Shown here in pieces: positions 25,034-32,035 of a stretch of 32,035 nucleotides of DNA (the first letter of the stretch is position 1; every line of letters begins with the position of its first letter). Made by a program: the position numbers and the translations under genes. The DNA comes from Bacillota bacterium (GTDB lineage: Bacteria > Bacillota > Bacilli > Alicyclobacillales > SLC66). The stretch covers positions 1-32,035 of the forward strand of contig JAJZCB010000041.1 of NCBI GenBank assembly GCA_021846285.1, in the 5' to 3' direction. The notes under the pieces were generated by a model, which made no database searches, was not told the origin of the DNA, and saw only the letters and a list, made by a program, of their open reading frames with translations.

Positions 25034-25612
25034 TCAATGACCCGCGTCGATCACTTGACGATTCTTTACGAAGTAATCGACACCGCTAAGTATCGTCATC
25101 AGAACGGCTGCATACATACTCAGCGTTGCAAACGGGAATCCAATGTAAACAAATGGCCAGTTGTCAATCATGATCGCCACCAGAGCGACCATTTGTAAGG
25201 CGGTTTTCCATTTGGCCAATCCGCTCGCGGCAATCACACGACCCTGCGTCGAGGCAATCGCGCGAAGACCCGTAACGGCAAACTCGCGGGCAATCACCAC
25301 GATCGCTATCCACGCCGGAATGCGCTGCATTGCGACGAGTGAAATCAGCGCCGTCGATACCAGCAGTTTATCCGCAAGAGGATCCATAAACTTGCCAAAA
25401 TCAGTAATCAACTGATGTTTGCGCGCTATATATCCATCCAGGCTGTCAGTACTGGCCGCAATCACAAAAACCAGAGCAGCCAAGATTTCTCCGCCTGTGA
25501 TTGTCTCACCTGCCGCGCGCACTTGAAAGAGGGGCAAGGGCACAAGCAGAAACAGCATGACCACGGGCACCAAGATCATTCTGGCTATGGTGATTCGATT
25601 AGCCAGATTCAC
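25034..25612 (-). CDS. pgsA: Phosphatidylglycerophosphate synthase PgsA
   Basis: CDP-diacylglycerol-glycerol-3-phosphate phosphatidyltransferase makes the precursor of phosphatidylglycerol in the cytoplasmic membrane. The CDP-alcohol phosphotransferase motif is complete: TDSLDGYIARKHQLITDFGKFMDPLADK (the D..DG..AR...G...D...D pattern). Several membrane segments are visible. The start is a GTG that follows the rimO stop directly, with GGAGGT seven bases ahead, so translation is coupled to rimO. The 192-residue length is typical. The position before cinA is as in Bacillus. Confidence 0.95.
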   Translation of the reverse strand: MNLANRITIARMILVPVVMLFLLVPLPLFQVRAAGETITGGEILAALVFVIAASTDSLDGYIARKHQLITDFGKFMDPLADKLLVSTALISLVAMQRIPAWIAIVVIAREFAVTGLRAIASTQGRVIAASGLAKWKTALQMVALVAIMIDNWPFVYIGFPFATLSMYAAVLMTILSGVDYFVKNRQVIDAGH

Positions 25613-26935
25613 CTAGACGACCTCCCCAACAAGGTCAAATTCAAACGCATGTGAAATGCGAACCGACACGATCGACCCGAGTCTCAAGCCGATTCCCGTT
25701 ACGTATACGACGCCGTCGATCTCCCGCGCATCGTACGGAGTGCGGCCGATGTATCCCGACTCTCCCGCCTCATCCACACTCTCAATCAGCACGGGTACAG
25801 TCTCGCCCACAAAACGGGCCATACGCTTACCGGCAACTTCCCGGGCCGCCTCCATCAGTTCGCTCGCGCGCCGTTCCTTTGTCTGCTCATCCACATGCAG
25901 CGGAAACGCTGCGGATGACGCCGTATCTTCCCGCGAATACGTGAACACCCCAACATGGTCGAATTCCAGATCCCTGACAAATGCTTTGAGATTCTGGAAC
26001 TCCTCTTCCGTTTCGCCCGGAAAGCCAACGATGAACGAAGTGCGAATGACGACACCCGGAATCCGCGCTCGCATTTTCGCCAGGAGGACGCGAATCTGCT
26101 TTTGCCGACCCGGCCGTTGCATCGCCCGCAAAATGCGATCTTCAGAGTGCTGGAGCGGCAGGTCGATATATTTGACCATCTTGTCCAGATCCCGGAAGGC
26201 GTCGATCAATTCGTCGCTGAAGTAACCGGGATACGAGTAGTGCAGGCGGATCCACTGCAGATCCGGAACATCGTTGAGCGCCCGCAACAAATCCGGGAGA
26301 CGTCTTCGGCCGTACAGGTCCAGCCCGTACTGCGTCGAATCCTGCGCGATCAGGTTAACCTCCCTGACACCGGCGGAAACCAGGTTGCGAGCTTCCTGAA
26401 CCACGCTCTCGATGGTCCGGGAGCGAAATCCACCCCGCATTTGCGGGATCACGCAAAAGGTGCACTTGTGATCGCAGCCCTCCGCAATCTTGATATAGGC
26501 AGAGGGCGCATCGGGCGCCTTGCGGGGGGTCAATTCGTCGTAGATGTAGACCGGATTGCCGATCCACTTCGGGCGCTCTCCCCGTCCTGCCCTTTCGATG
26601 AGTTCAGTGATCCGCGCAAATTCACCCGTTCCTACAATTCCGTCAATTTCGGGAATCTCCGCCAGCAATTGATCTGCATAGCGTTGGGACATGCAGCCGG
26701 CCACCAACAAGGTTTTGCCGCCTGTCTTTCTGCTTGCGGCGCCGAGAATCGCATCAACTGATTCCTGCTTCGCTGCGTCAATGAAAGCGCACGTATTTAC
26801 AATGACGACATCCGCGTCGTCGGGATCGTCTGTTAAGGTATAGCCCTTTTGTTCGATCAATCCGACCATAACTTCAGAGTCAACCGCGTTTTTTTCGCAT
26901 CCGAGTGTGATGATCGATACTCGTCGAGCCGTCAT
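25613..26935 (-). CDS. rimO: Ribosomal protein S12 methylthiotransferase RimO
   Basis: RimO is a radical-SAM enzyme that methylthiolates an aspartate of ribosomal protein S12. It is the paralogue of MiaB encoded elsewhere in this window, and the start sequence VSIITLGCEKNAVDSEVM is RimO-type. The N-terminal cysteines are in LGCEKN, VNTCAFIDAAKQES and LVAGCMSQRYA; the SAM cluster motif is CDHKCTFCVIPQMRGGFRSR; the C-terminal TRAM domain ends the 440 residues. I chose the ATG at 26935 (GTGGAGG nine bases ahead); the frame up to 27010 has no homology. It is the first gene of the rimO-pgsA-cinA-helicase run and has a perfect promoter. Confidence 0.94.
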   Translation of the reverse strand: MTARRVSIITLGCEKNAVDSEVMVGLIEQKGYTLTDDPDDADVVIVNTCAFIDAAKQESVDAILGAASRKTGGKTLLVAGCMSQRYADQLLAEIPEIDGIVGTGEFARITELIERAGRGERPKWIGNPVYIYDELTPRKAPDAPSAYIKIAEGCDHKCTFCVIPQMRGGFRSRTIESVVQEARNLVSAGVREVNLIAQDSTQYGLDLYGRRRLPDLLRALNDVPDLQWIRLHYSYPGYFSDELIDAFRDLDKMVKYIDLPLQHSEDRILRAMQRPGRQKQIRVLLAKMRARIPGVVIRTSFIVGFPGETEEEFQNLKAFVRDLEFDHVGVFTYSREDTASSAAFPLHVDEQTKERRASELMEAAREVAGKRMARFVGETVPVLIESVDEAGESGYIGRTPYDAREIDGVVYVTGIGLRLGSIVSVRISHAFEFDLVGEVV

Positions 26936-27024
26936 TGCGCCTGTCCTCCACATCACGTCAAGGCAAAAAAATTGCAGCGGAAGAGTCCCGCTACCAAACC
27001 ATGCGCCCATTTCACTCTGTTAGA

Positions 27025-27053
27025 ATTATATAGCTTCCCGCGGCGTCTGTCAA
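27025..27053 (-). promoter_or_regulatory. Consensus sigma-A promoter of rimO operon
   Basis: Minus strand: TTGACA (27053-27048), 17-base spacer, TATAAT (27030-27025), both perfect. It lies in the gap between yajQ and rimO and gives a leader of about 80 bases. Confidence 0.9.
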
Positions 27054-27079
27054 AGCACCCGATTTTACGGCAACCGGGC

Positions 27080-27571
27080 TCACCGATAATTCACAAATTG
27101 GAGGTCAGCCGAAAAATCGCGCTCCCGCAATGTCTGAATGACCAATTGCAGATCGTCTCTGCTTTTTCCGGTTACGCGAACCTGGTCACCCTGTACGGAA
27201 ACCTGTACCTTGAGTTTCGCATCTTTGATGACTTTGACAATCTCCCTGGCCAACTCCTGATCCAATCCCTGTTTGACCTTCACCGTCTGCCTGACAGTTC
27301 CCTGCGCCGCCGATTCAATCACGCCATACTCAAAACTCTTTAAAGACACACTGCGCTTGACCAATTTGCTCTGCATAATATCGACGACGTTAGACAACTT
27401 GTACTCATCGTCACTCACGATCACAAGTTCATCATCCCGCAGAGCAATGTCACTCTTGCTGCCCTTGAAATCGAAACGCGTCTCCAGTTCCTTTTGGGCC
27501 TGGTGGACGGCGTTTGCCACTTCCTGCATATCAGTCTTTGACACGACATCAAATGAGGCTTCCTTGGCCAT
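27080..27571 (-). CDS. yajQ: YajQ family nucleotide-binding protein
   Basis: The 163-residue protein belongs to the YajQ (DUF520) family of small RRM-like proteins, reported to bind nucleic acids or cyclic di-GMP in some bacteria. Typical segments: ASFDVVSKTDMQEVANAV, ETRFDFKGSKSDIAL, and KVIKDAKLKVQVSVQGDQVRVTGKSRDDLQ, ending DFSADLQFVNYR. The ATG has GAGGAGG eleven bases ahead, and it starts 17 bases after rodZ. The function in this host is unknown. Confidence 0.94.
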   Translation of the reverse strand: MAKEASFDVVSKTDMQEVANAVHQAQKELETRFDFKGSKSDIALRDDELVIVSDDEYKLSNVVDIMQSKLVKRSVSLKSFEYGVIESAAQGTVRQTVKVKQGLDQELAREIVKVIKDAKLKVQVSVQGDQVRVTGKSRDDLQLVIQTLRERDFSADLQFVNYR

Positions 27572-27588
27572 CGATACGTTCTCCTCCT

Positions 27589-28542
27589 CTACTTGCGCTC
27601 AAACGAATACGTATATCCGCCAAGCGCACTCGCAACCAAAGGCACTGGCAACCCATTTATCGTCATGGAGATATTGCGACTGGCGCCGGCGTCTATGGAT
27701 AGTGAATTGACAGCGCGGAACATCTGCACCTGTCCCTGCGTCACAAAGGCGCTCGGAACGATGTTCTTGCCATCAGCATAGACTTGAATCCAGCATCTTC
27801 CGGAGGTTCCTGTCACCTTTAAGACCAAAGGCGCAGCGGCCGTCACCTGAAACTTTGATGTATATCCCGATGAGCCAAGACTTGCTAAAGACACCGTCTG
27901 CGTCGACTGCTTGGCAGGAGACGTATTCGGTTGCGATTGCGCCTGCCCGGTCGTACCCTTCGTTGACCCTGAAGCCACAGCAGGTGATTTCGGCGTTGCC
28001 GCGGATACCCCGCCCGGAGGACTGGCGACATGCTTCGCCAAGCTCGAATAGAACAACACGGCGATCGTAAAGACCGCCAAAACCAACGCTGTTGCGCCGA
28101 GGGTGCGATTGAAGACGGAACCGCTTCGGCGCCCGCGCTGTCGGGCGCCGCGGCGCCCGCCCGGCGAAGAGGCTCGCCGCTCGAAGTCCGCCGACGGGTT
28201 GCGCGCAGACCCTTGACGCCCTGAAGCTGACGCTCCTGACGAAATGCTGTCATCTGAGGCCACGGGCCCAAGATACTGCGTGGCCAGCTTGTTGCCGTCC
28301 AGTCCCAAGAAATCGGCGTAGCTGCGCACGAACCCCCGGGCGTATACGATCCCCGGCAACACACGCACGTCTCCCTGCTCGATGGCCTGCAAATAGCGAT
28401 TTCTCACTTTCGTGGCCTCTACAGCCTGCTCAAGAGTAACACCGCGAAACTCCCGCGTGCGGCGCAGATACTCTCCCAACTCGCGCAGGCGCGCCGCTTC
28501 CTGGTCGGCTCCCAATGATGAACCAGATCCATTTGCTTGCAA
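27589..28542 (-). CDS. rodZ: Cell-shape protein RodZ
   Basis: RodZ anchors MreB filaments at the membrane. The 317 residues have the standard layout: an N-terminal Xre-like helix-turn-helix (LGEYLRRTREFRGVTLEQAVEATKVRNRYLQAIEQGD), a basic linker (Arg/Gly-rich, about residues 115-140), one transmembrane segment (ATALVLAVFTIAVLFYSSL), a Ser/Thr/Pro-rich external linker and a C-terminal DUF4115 beta domain (APLVLKVTGTSGRCWIQVYADG). Translation starts at a TTG, decided by a clear GAGGAGGT seven bases ahead. The gene begins 35 bases after the DUF3388 gene, as in B. subtilis ymfK-ymfM. Confidence 0.92.
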   Translation of the reverse strand: MQANGSGSSLGADQEAARLRELGEYLRRTREFRGVTLEQAVEATKVRNRYLQAIEQGDVRVLPGIVYARGFVRSYADFLGLDGNKLATQYLGPVASDDSISSGASASGRQGSARNPSADFERRASSPGGRRGARQRGRRSGSVFNRTLGATALVLAVFTIAVLFYSSLAKHVASPPGGVSAATPKSPAVASGSTKGTTGQAQSQPNTSPAKQSTQTVSLASLGSSGYTSKFQVTAAAPLVLKVTGTSGRCWIQVYADGKNIVPSAFVTQGQVQMFRAVNSLSIDAGASRNISMTINGLPVPLVASALGGYTYSFERK

Positions 28543-28577
28543 TTACGATACCTCCTCGAAACTCCCGAGCGCTGCAG

Positions 28578-29357
28578 CTAGCGTCCCGTAATGTCATGTT
28601 CCAGCCCTTCATAGCTAATTTCCTCATCCGGGTGGTTGCGAAGTTCGATGACGCGATCAAACAGTTCCCAGGAAAATTCCGATCGTTGCACAAATATATC
28701 AGGGTGCTCAATAATCTTTGGAGCGTTGAGTCGAAGAATTCGACGCACAAGCCGCAGATGATCCTCACTGCCTCTCATTGTCGACACAATGCCGTCAATG
28801 ATATACACGTGATCATCGAGATTAAATTCATCTTCGTCCAGGTCTGTACGCAGTGTTTGCTTTAACAACGTGGAGGATATGAACGTCCACCGTTTTCTTG
28901 CATAAACACTCGCTGCAACCAGAGACTCTGTCTTGCCGACCCGCGGCATGCCGCGAATACCCATCACCTGGTTGCCGGGCCGCTTCAGGTGCTCACCGAT
29001 AAAATCAACGAGGATTCCCAGATCGTCGCGAGTGAATTTGTAAGTCTTGCAGTTCCCAAGCTCCGTCTCCCGTTCAATCAGACGTCCGTGTCGGAGCGCC
29101 AGGCGATCCAGAAGCGTCGGAGGTCGCAACGCTGTCACAGTGATATTGTCGACCTGACGCAACAGTTCCTGCAGAGTGTCAATCCGCGCAGGATCTTCCA
29201 CTCGCAACAAAAAACCGCGTTTGCGATCCTCAACGCCACTTAGTGTGACGATATTGATCGATAACATTCCAAGTACTGAAGCGATGTCACCCAATAGCCC
29301 AAAGCGGTCCTTATAAATATAGTATTCGAAATACCACTCACCCATGTGATCGGTCAT
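28578..29357 (-). CDS. DUF3388 protein, YmfK-like
   Basis: The 259-residue protein matches B. subtilis YmfK along its length: WYFEYYIYKDRFGLLGDIASVLGMLSINIVTLSGVE (an ACT-like ligand domain), then a P-loop-like GIRGMPRVGKTES, WTFISSTLLKQTLR, DHVYIIDGIVSTMRGSE, EHPDIFVQRSEFSW and ELRNHPDEEISYEGLEHDI. The first domain and the Lys-Thr-containing loop suggest a regulatory nucleotide-binding protein, but no function is established. The ATG at 29357 has only a weak ribosome site; an internal ATG at 29345 (MGEWYFEY) fits the known start better. It is upstream of rodZ in the same direction. Confidence 0.88.
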   Translation of the reverse strand: MTDHMGEWYFEYYIYKDRFGLLGDIASVLGMLSINIVTLSGVEDRKRGFLLRVEDPARIDTLQELLRQVDNITVTALRPPTLLDRLALRHGRLIERETELGNCKTYKFTRDDLGILVDFIGEHLKRPGNQVMGIRGMPRVGKTESLVAASVYARKRWTFISSTLLKQTLRTDLDEDEFNLDDHVYIIDGIVSTMRGSEDHLRLVRRILRLNAPKIIEHPDIFVQRSEFSWELFDRVIELRNHPDEEISYEGLEHDITGR

Positions 29358-29427
29358 TGGCGCACATTCCCGCGCGAGCGCGCCGGAACTTTAACACCCC
29401 TATCCTGAAAATGTTCCGTTCCTGCCC

Positions 29428-29502
29428 GCCGGAATCGTATGCTGCGCCGCTTCTCAAACACGGCTGCGCCGAACTCGCCTCGGCACAGCATACGATTCCG
29501 GC
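29428..29502. repeat. Inverted repeat between DUF3388 and lipoprotein genes
   Basis: Seventeen-base arms (29428-29444, 29486-29502) are perfectly complementary, with a 41-base middle that itself holds a GCCGA/TCGGC stem. Copies of the ten-base word ttcctgcccg stand at 29419-29428 and 29514-29523. Confidence 0.8.
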
Positions 29503-29544
29503 CAAGCGGGTTTTTCCTGCCCGGTTGTTGGTGCTGCGTAGCGC

Positions 29545-29568
29545 TGAGATTTTGCTTCGCAAAACTCA
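29545..29568 (-). terminator. Hairpin after the BMP lipoprotein gene, possible terminator
   Basis: TGAG-TTTTGC pairs with GCAAAA-CTCA around GAA on the minus strand, with one mismatch. It begins 12 bases after the lipoprotein gene's stop. The U-run is inside the stem, so it may work in both directions. Confidence 0.5.
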
Positions 29569-29579
29569 GACATGAAAGT

Positions 29580-30674
29580 CTATCCGGAAACATTGCTTCT
29601 GCCAGCCGGCTGCCCCTGAAAATGGTTTGCCGAACCGATCGCTGTTCCTGCGCCTGAGATCGGACGCAGTGCGGCAGGAACCGGAAGACCTAACGCACTT
29701 GCGCTTGCGGGTGAAGGCGCAGCCACCGTAAATTGGTCGGGCGCGACATTACCCTGGGCCAGCGCTGCCTGATAAGCGGCCACCCCGGCGACTCCCTGCC
29801 ATCCACGATACCCTGACGCCGTCAAATCGCGCGCCGAACCGCTCACCAACTGGGGAGGCAAAGCACGCCCATGCGCCAGAATCGAAAAAACGCTGGCCAA
29901 GCCTGCGGCAGTAAAACGCCCATCCGCAATTCGCCCGAGTTCCCTACCCGTGAGTGGCGCGCCTGCCCCAAGGTTTAGTGCGATAAAGGGAACACCACTC
30001 CGCTGAATGTCGAGCATGGTTTGGGCCGCCACCTGCCCAATCACGATGTACGCCCGCACCCCGTAGGAACTGACAATACCCGTCGCGGGCGTTTGCGGGC
30101 CAGCATCGACAACAGTGGCTACGGCCCTTGAATAGGCTGTATGAATGCCGGAAGAAACGGCGGCCACGACAGTGCCGGGATTGAAACTGGCTGGGAGTTG
30201 ACCGAGAACGACAGCAACCGGTCGACCGTAACCTTGAATTCCGCCCGCCAGGTACCCTGCAACTGAAGCTAGAGACTCCACATTGGGCACTACCCATGTC
30301 ACGTTGGGCACAACTGGCGCAGGACCGTCATAGCCAATCCACACAAACCGCTTTTGCGGCATCTGCGTCGCGAGTTCCTGCAACGCTGCCGTTGGGTGCA
30401 GAAACACGACCACTTGCGCCTGCGACCTTTGGAGGTCGCTTCTGATGGCCGTCGCTGTGCCTGCAGTGAGCCCAACAACGCTGACACCCTGATGACTCGT
30501 GGACATCGTCGCATCAACGGTTGCGGACGCAAGCAAGGAAGCCGGAGCGAAAACCGCCACACCCGTCTTTACAATGTCGGGGGTCAGCGTCCGAACATCA
30601 GCAAACCCGCATCCAGTCAAACACATGCCAACCATGCCGCAAAGCCATACGGACAACACGCGAAACCTTGTCAT
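29580..30674 (-). CDS. BMP-family substrate-binding lipoprotein (PnrA/Med-like)
   Basis: The protein begins with a signal peptide and a lipobox (RFRVLSVWLCGMVGMCLTGCG), so it should be anchored to the outer face of the membrane after Cys modification. The rest shows the BMP-like pattern: VVFLHPTAALQELATQMPQKRFVWIGYDGP, VESLASVAGYLAGGI, and DIQRSGVPFIALNLGAGAPL, ending in a Ser/Gly/Pro-rich tail. Relatives bind nucleosides for ABC transporters; B. subtilis Med is a related regulatory lipoprotein. No transporter genes are adjacent, so a sensor-like role is possible. I prefer the ATG at 30674 (MTRFRVL); 30695 is the alternative. Confidence 0.75.
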   Translation of the reverse strand: MTRFRVLSVWLCGMVGMCLTGCGFADVRTLTPDIVKTGVAVFAPASLLASATVDATMSTSHQGVSVVGLTAGTATAIRSDLQRSQAQVVVFLHPTAALQELATQMPQKRFVWIGYDGPAPVVPNVTWVVPNVESLASVAGYLAGGIQGYGRPVAVVLGQLPASFNPGTVVAAVSSGIHTAYSRAVATVVDAGPQTPATGIVSSYGVRAYIVIGQVAAQTMLDIQRSGVPFIALNLGAGAPLTGRELGRIADGRFTAAGLASVFSILAHGRALPPQLVSGSARDLTASGYRGWQGVAGVAAYQAALAQGNVAPDQFTVAAPSPASASALGLPVPAALRPISGAGTAIGSANHFQGQPAGRSNVSG

Positions 30675-30712
30675 AAACGCGGATGCACACTCCATGCGAT
30701 GCTGATTCTTTT

Positions 30713-30740
30713 ATTGTACCATTTACGCAAATGGGTGCAA
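30713..30740 (-). promoter_or_regulatory. Promoter of the BMP lipoprotein gene with palindromic spacer
   Basis: Minus strand: -35 TTGCAC (30740-30735), 16-base spacer, -10 TACAAT (30718-30713). The spacer CCATTTGCGTAAATGG is itself an inverted repeat (CCATTT/AAATGG), a possible operator. Confidence 0.6.
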
Positions 30741-30757
30741 CTCACTCTGTTCCTCTC

Positions 30758-30786
30758 TTGCGAGAATGCGCCCAAACCATCATAAT
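30758..30786 (+). promoter_or_regulatory. Promoter of the small plus-strand gene
   Basis: Plus strand: -35 TTGCGA (30758-30763), 17-base spacer, -10 CATAAT (30781-30786). Transcription would start about 12 bases before the ATG at 30806. Confidence 0.7.
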
Positions 30787-30805
30787 AGGTTCGAGGTGTA
30801 TGGGC

Positions 30806-31147
30806 ATGAGTTCGAGCAGTGATCATCGTTCCGTGGCACAGGCGCTCTACCAGTTGGATTTTTACCTGCATACAATCCACGCTCCATTTTCGATCAAGGA
30901 CCTTTATCGAGGAGCTTACGAAGAACGACGTGGGGAGAGATACGACGACGCTTGGCTCGATCATCTGGAAGATGATCCGCACATTCCAGAGTGCCTGGAG
31001 CAGTCGTTTACCGCCCACACGATCGTGGAGACCCTTTTGCAAACGGGACACGAGGCCATTTTGCGACAGTTGATAAAACGGATTCGCAAAGAGGGCATCG
31101 GTTTTACCCAAGCCTACATTTCCGGAGTCGGCCGCCGCAGACCTTAG
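30806..31147 (+). CDS. Unrecognised small protein on the plus strand
   Basis: The 113-residue product (MSSSSDHRSVAQALYQLDFYL...) is rich in charged residues and has predicted helices without membrane segment or signal peptide. I do not recognise the family. The ATG at 30806 has GAGGTG seven bases ahead and a well-formed promoter just upstream, and frame extension to 30683 has no such support. It is the only plus-strand gene in the window, divergent from the BMP lipoprotein gene and convergent with the gene at 31186-31848. The promoter supports a real gene. Confidence 0.65.
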   Translation: MSSSSDHRSVAQALYQLDFYLHTIHAPFSIKDLYRGAYEERRGERYDDAWLDHLEDDPHIPECLEQSFTAHTIVETLLQTGHEAILRQLIKRIRKEGIGFTQAYISGVGRRRP

Positions 31148-31185
31148 GGCATGACAGACAGTTTTCAAAACCGCTCTCGATACGT

Positions 31186-31848
31186 TTATAGTCCTTGATA
31201 CTGCGCAAATGCCTGCGTCGAATACGGGGCCGTGAAACGATTGATGCGCTGTAAATCCCGCGTGAGCGCAAGACCTTCATCCGGTGCAAACGTTTCCAGG
31301 GAAAGCGCCTGCGCCTCCTTGGCGCCGAGCCCCACGGCCATGACATACCTCCCCTGTTCCTCTGTATAAAGCGCCGCAAAATCCACTTTGATACCAGGGA
31401 GTCTGTAGGCAGTCAACAAGAATCGGCTTGATGCGTCTGCGGCCACCGTGTAAATATGCGGAAACCCTCGCAGCGTGGCTGTCGCCACAATCGCAACTCC
31501 TCCCGTGGCGAGCCCCTGCACATACACCTCTTCCAATCCAGGAACCGCCGCTGTGAGCGCCAATGCTATCTCCCGCTCCTGACTGTTGCTGACCGCTCGC
31601 GCGGCATACTGATCGTTCACAAGAGGAGCGGGAGATGGCCCCACGGCAGGTGTCGCGCCTGCTCGAACCGTGAGTGGCACAGCGCTGTGCTCCGCACCCC
31701 CCCGCGCAAACAACAGTCCATGCTCCTGCACCCACGCAACTGCAATCGCAAGCGCAATCGCCAGTGCGACCGCCCCGGCCCACAATGCCAAAAACCGTCT
31801 CGATCCCGAACTTCTCGCCCCGCTGCGAAACCGCGCATGCCGGTTCAT
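31186..31848 (-). CDS. Unrecognised membrane-anchored protein
   Basis: The 220-residue product has a basic N-terminus and one transmembrane segment (FLALWAGAVALAIALAIAVAWV, about residues 19-40) with the rest outside the membrane, so it is probably an anchored external protein. The external part has alternating beta/alpha character (EREIALALTAAVPGLEEVYVQGL; HIYTVAADASS) but no motif I recognise. The start is the ATG at 31848, seven bases after GAGGGGTG; a GTG directly before it is possible. It is read in the same direction as the preceding spoIIIE/ftsK gene, 77 bases after its stop. Confidence 0.7.
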   Translation of the reverse strand: MNRHARFRSGARSSGSRRFLALWAGAVALAIALAIAVAWVQEHGLLFARGGAEHSAVPLTVRAGATPAVGPSPAPLVNDQYAARAVSNSQEREIALALTAAVPGLEEVYVQGLATGGVAIVATATLRGFPHIYTVAADASSRFLLTAYRLPGIKVDFAALYTEEQGRYVMAVGLGAKEAQALSLETFAPDEGLALTRDLQRINRFTAPYSTQAFAQYQGL

Positions 31849-31925
31849 CACTAAACACCCCTCGCCGATGTTGAGGTTGTCCTCTTTTCATCTTACGCGG
31901 CAAAAGGGAGATCATGTCCGAATCA

Positions 31926-32035
31926 TTAGCCGAGCGGCGTCTGGCGCGCTAACCACTCTTCTCTGGTCATCAATACTTCTCGCGGTTTGCTGTTTTCAAA
32001 CGGACCCACAATACCGAGCTGTTCTAACGAATCCA
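31926..32035 (-). CDS. 3' end of spoIIIE/ftsK DNA translocase (partial)
   Basis: The last 35 codons before a TAA stop read DSLEQLGIVGPFENSKPREVLMTREEWL..., matching the C-terminal end of the gamma domain of SpoIIIE/FtsK proteins (IVGPxxGSKPREVLM). The protein pumps DNA at the division septum, in spore formers into the forespore. The start lies outside the window. In B. subtilis spoIIIE also lies upstream of the ymf genes, so spoIIIE is more likely than a second ftsK. Confidence 0.8.
   Translation of the reverse strand, partial: DSLEQLGIVGPFENSKPREVLMTREEWLARQTPLG

Noticed and set aside
25955-26761. 268-codon plus-strand frame opposite rimO
   Set aside because: Shadow of the radical-SAM gene; no independent support.
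29338-29593. Short minus-strand frames across the inverted repeat
   Set aside because: Their composition follows the repeat and neither has a ribosome site or recognisable sequence.

Overview
The window is a chromosomal core segment of a spore-forming, moderately GC-rich Bacillota. Gene order (spoIIIE end, ymfK-type gene, rodZ, pgsA, cinA, recA, rny, ymdB, cotE, miaB, mutS, mutL, miaA, hfq) follows the Bacillus subtilis spoIIIE-to-hfq region. The presence of cotE and spoIIIE marks an endospore former. An Alicyclobacillaceae- or Paenibacillales-like host fits the extra genes, but this is inference. Almost everything is on the minus strand, so transcription runs from right to left; one small gene (30806-31147) is on the plus strand.

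Right part (about 25.0-32.0 kb): the last codons of spoIIIE/ftsK, a membrane-anchored unknown protein, a small unknown plus-strand gene facing a BMP-family lipoprotein gene, then ymfK-like (DUF3388), rodZ, yajQ, rimO and pgsA. Middle (about 17.2-25.0 kb): cinA, a DEAD-box RNA helicase with a DbpA-type RNA-binding tail, a small ECF-type sigma factor overlapping a stand-alone ClpX-type zinc finger, recA with an SOS-type promoter and an unusually structured leader, recX, rny and ymdB. The helicase/sigma/zinc-finger block separates cinA from recA, which are neighbours in B. subtilis.

Left part (0-17.2 kb): ymdB and a membrane dipeptidase, the coat morphogenetic gene cotE with its own strong terminator, then a tightly packed five-gene operon of YheC/YheD-type ATP-grasp ligases. 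Its third gene fuses a decayed ATP-grasp-like half to a phiEco32-type COOH-NH2 ligase. After an intergenic unit with its own promoter and hairpin come miaB-mutS-mutL-miaA-hfq (tRNA modification, mismatch repair, RNA chaperone) and a tRNA-Thr.

The most interesting parts are the five-gene amide-ligase operon beside cotE (a candidate peptide-tagging or coat-modification system of the spore), the ECF sigma/ClpX zinc-finger pair, and the recA leader, which holds a LexA-like box, a repeated segment that can form alternative hairpins, and a four-run G-quadruplex motif. All function statements come from reading motifs and remembered family knowledge; no search was run.
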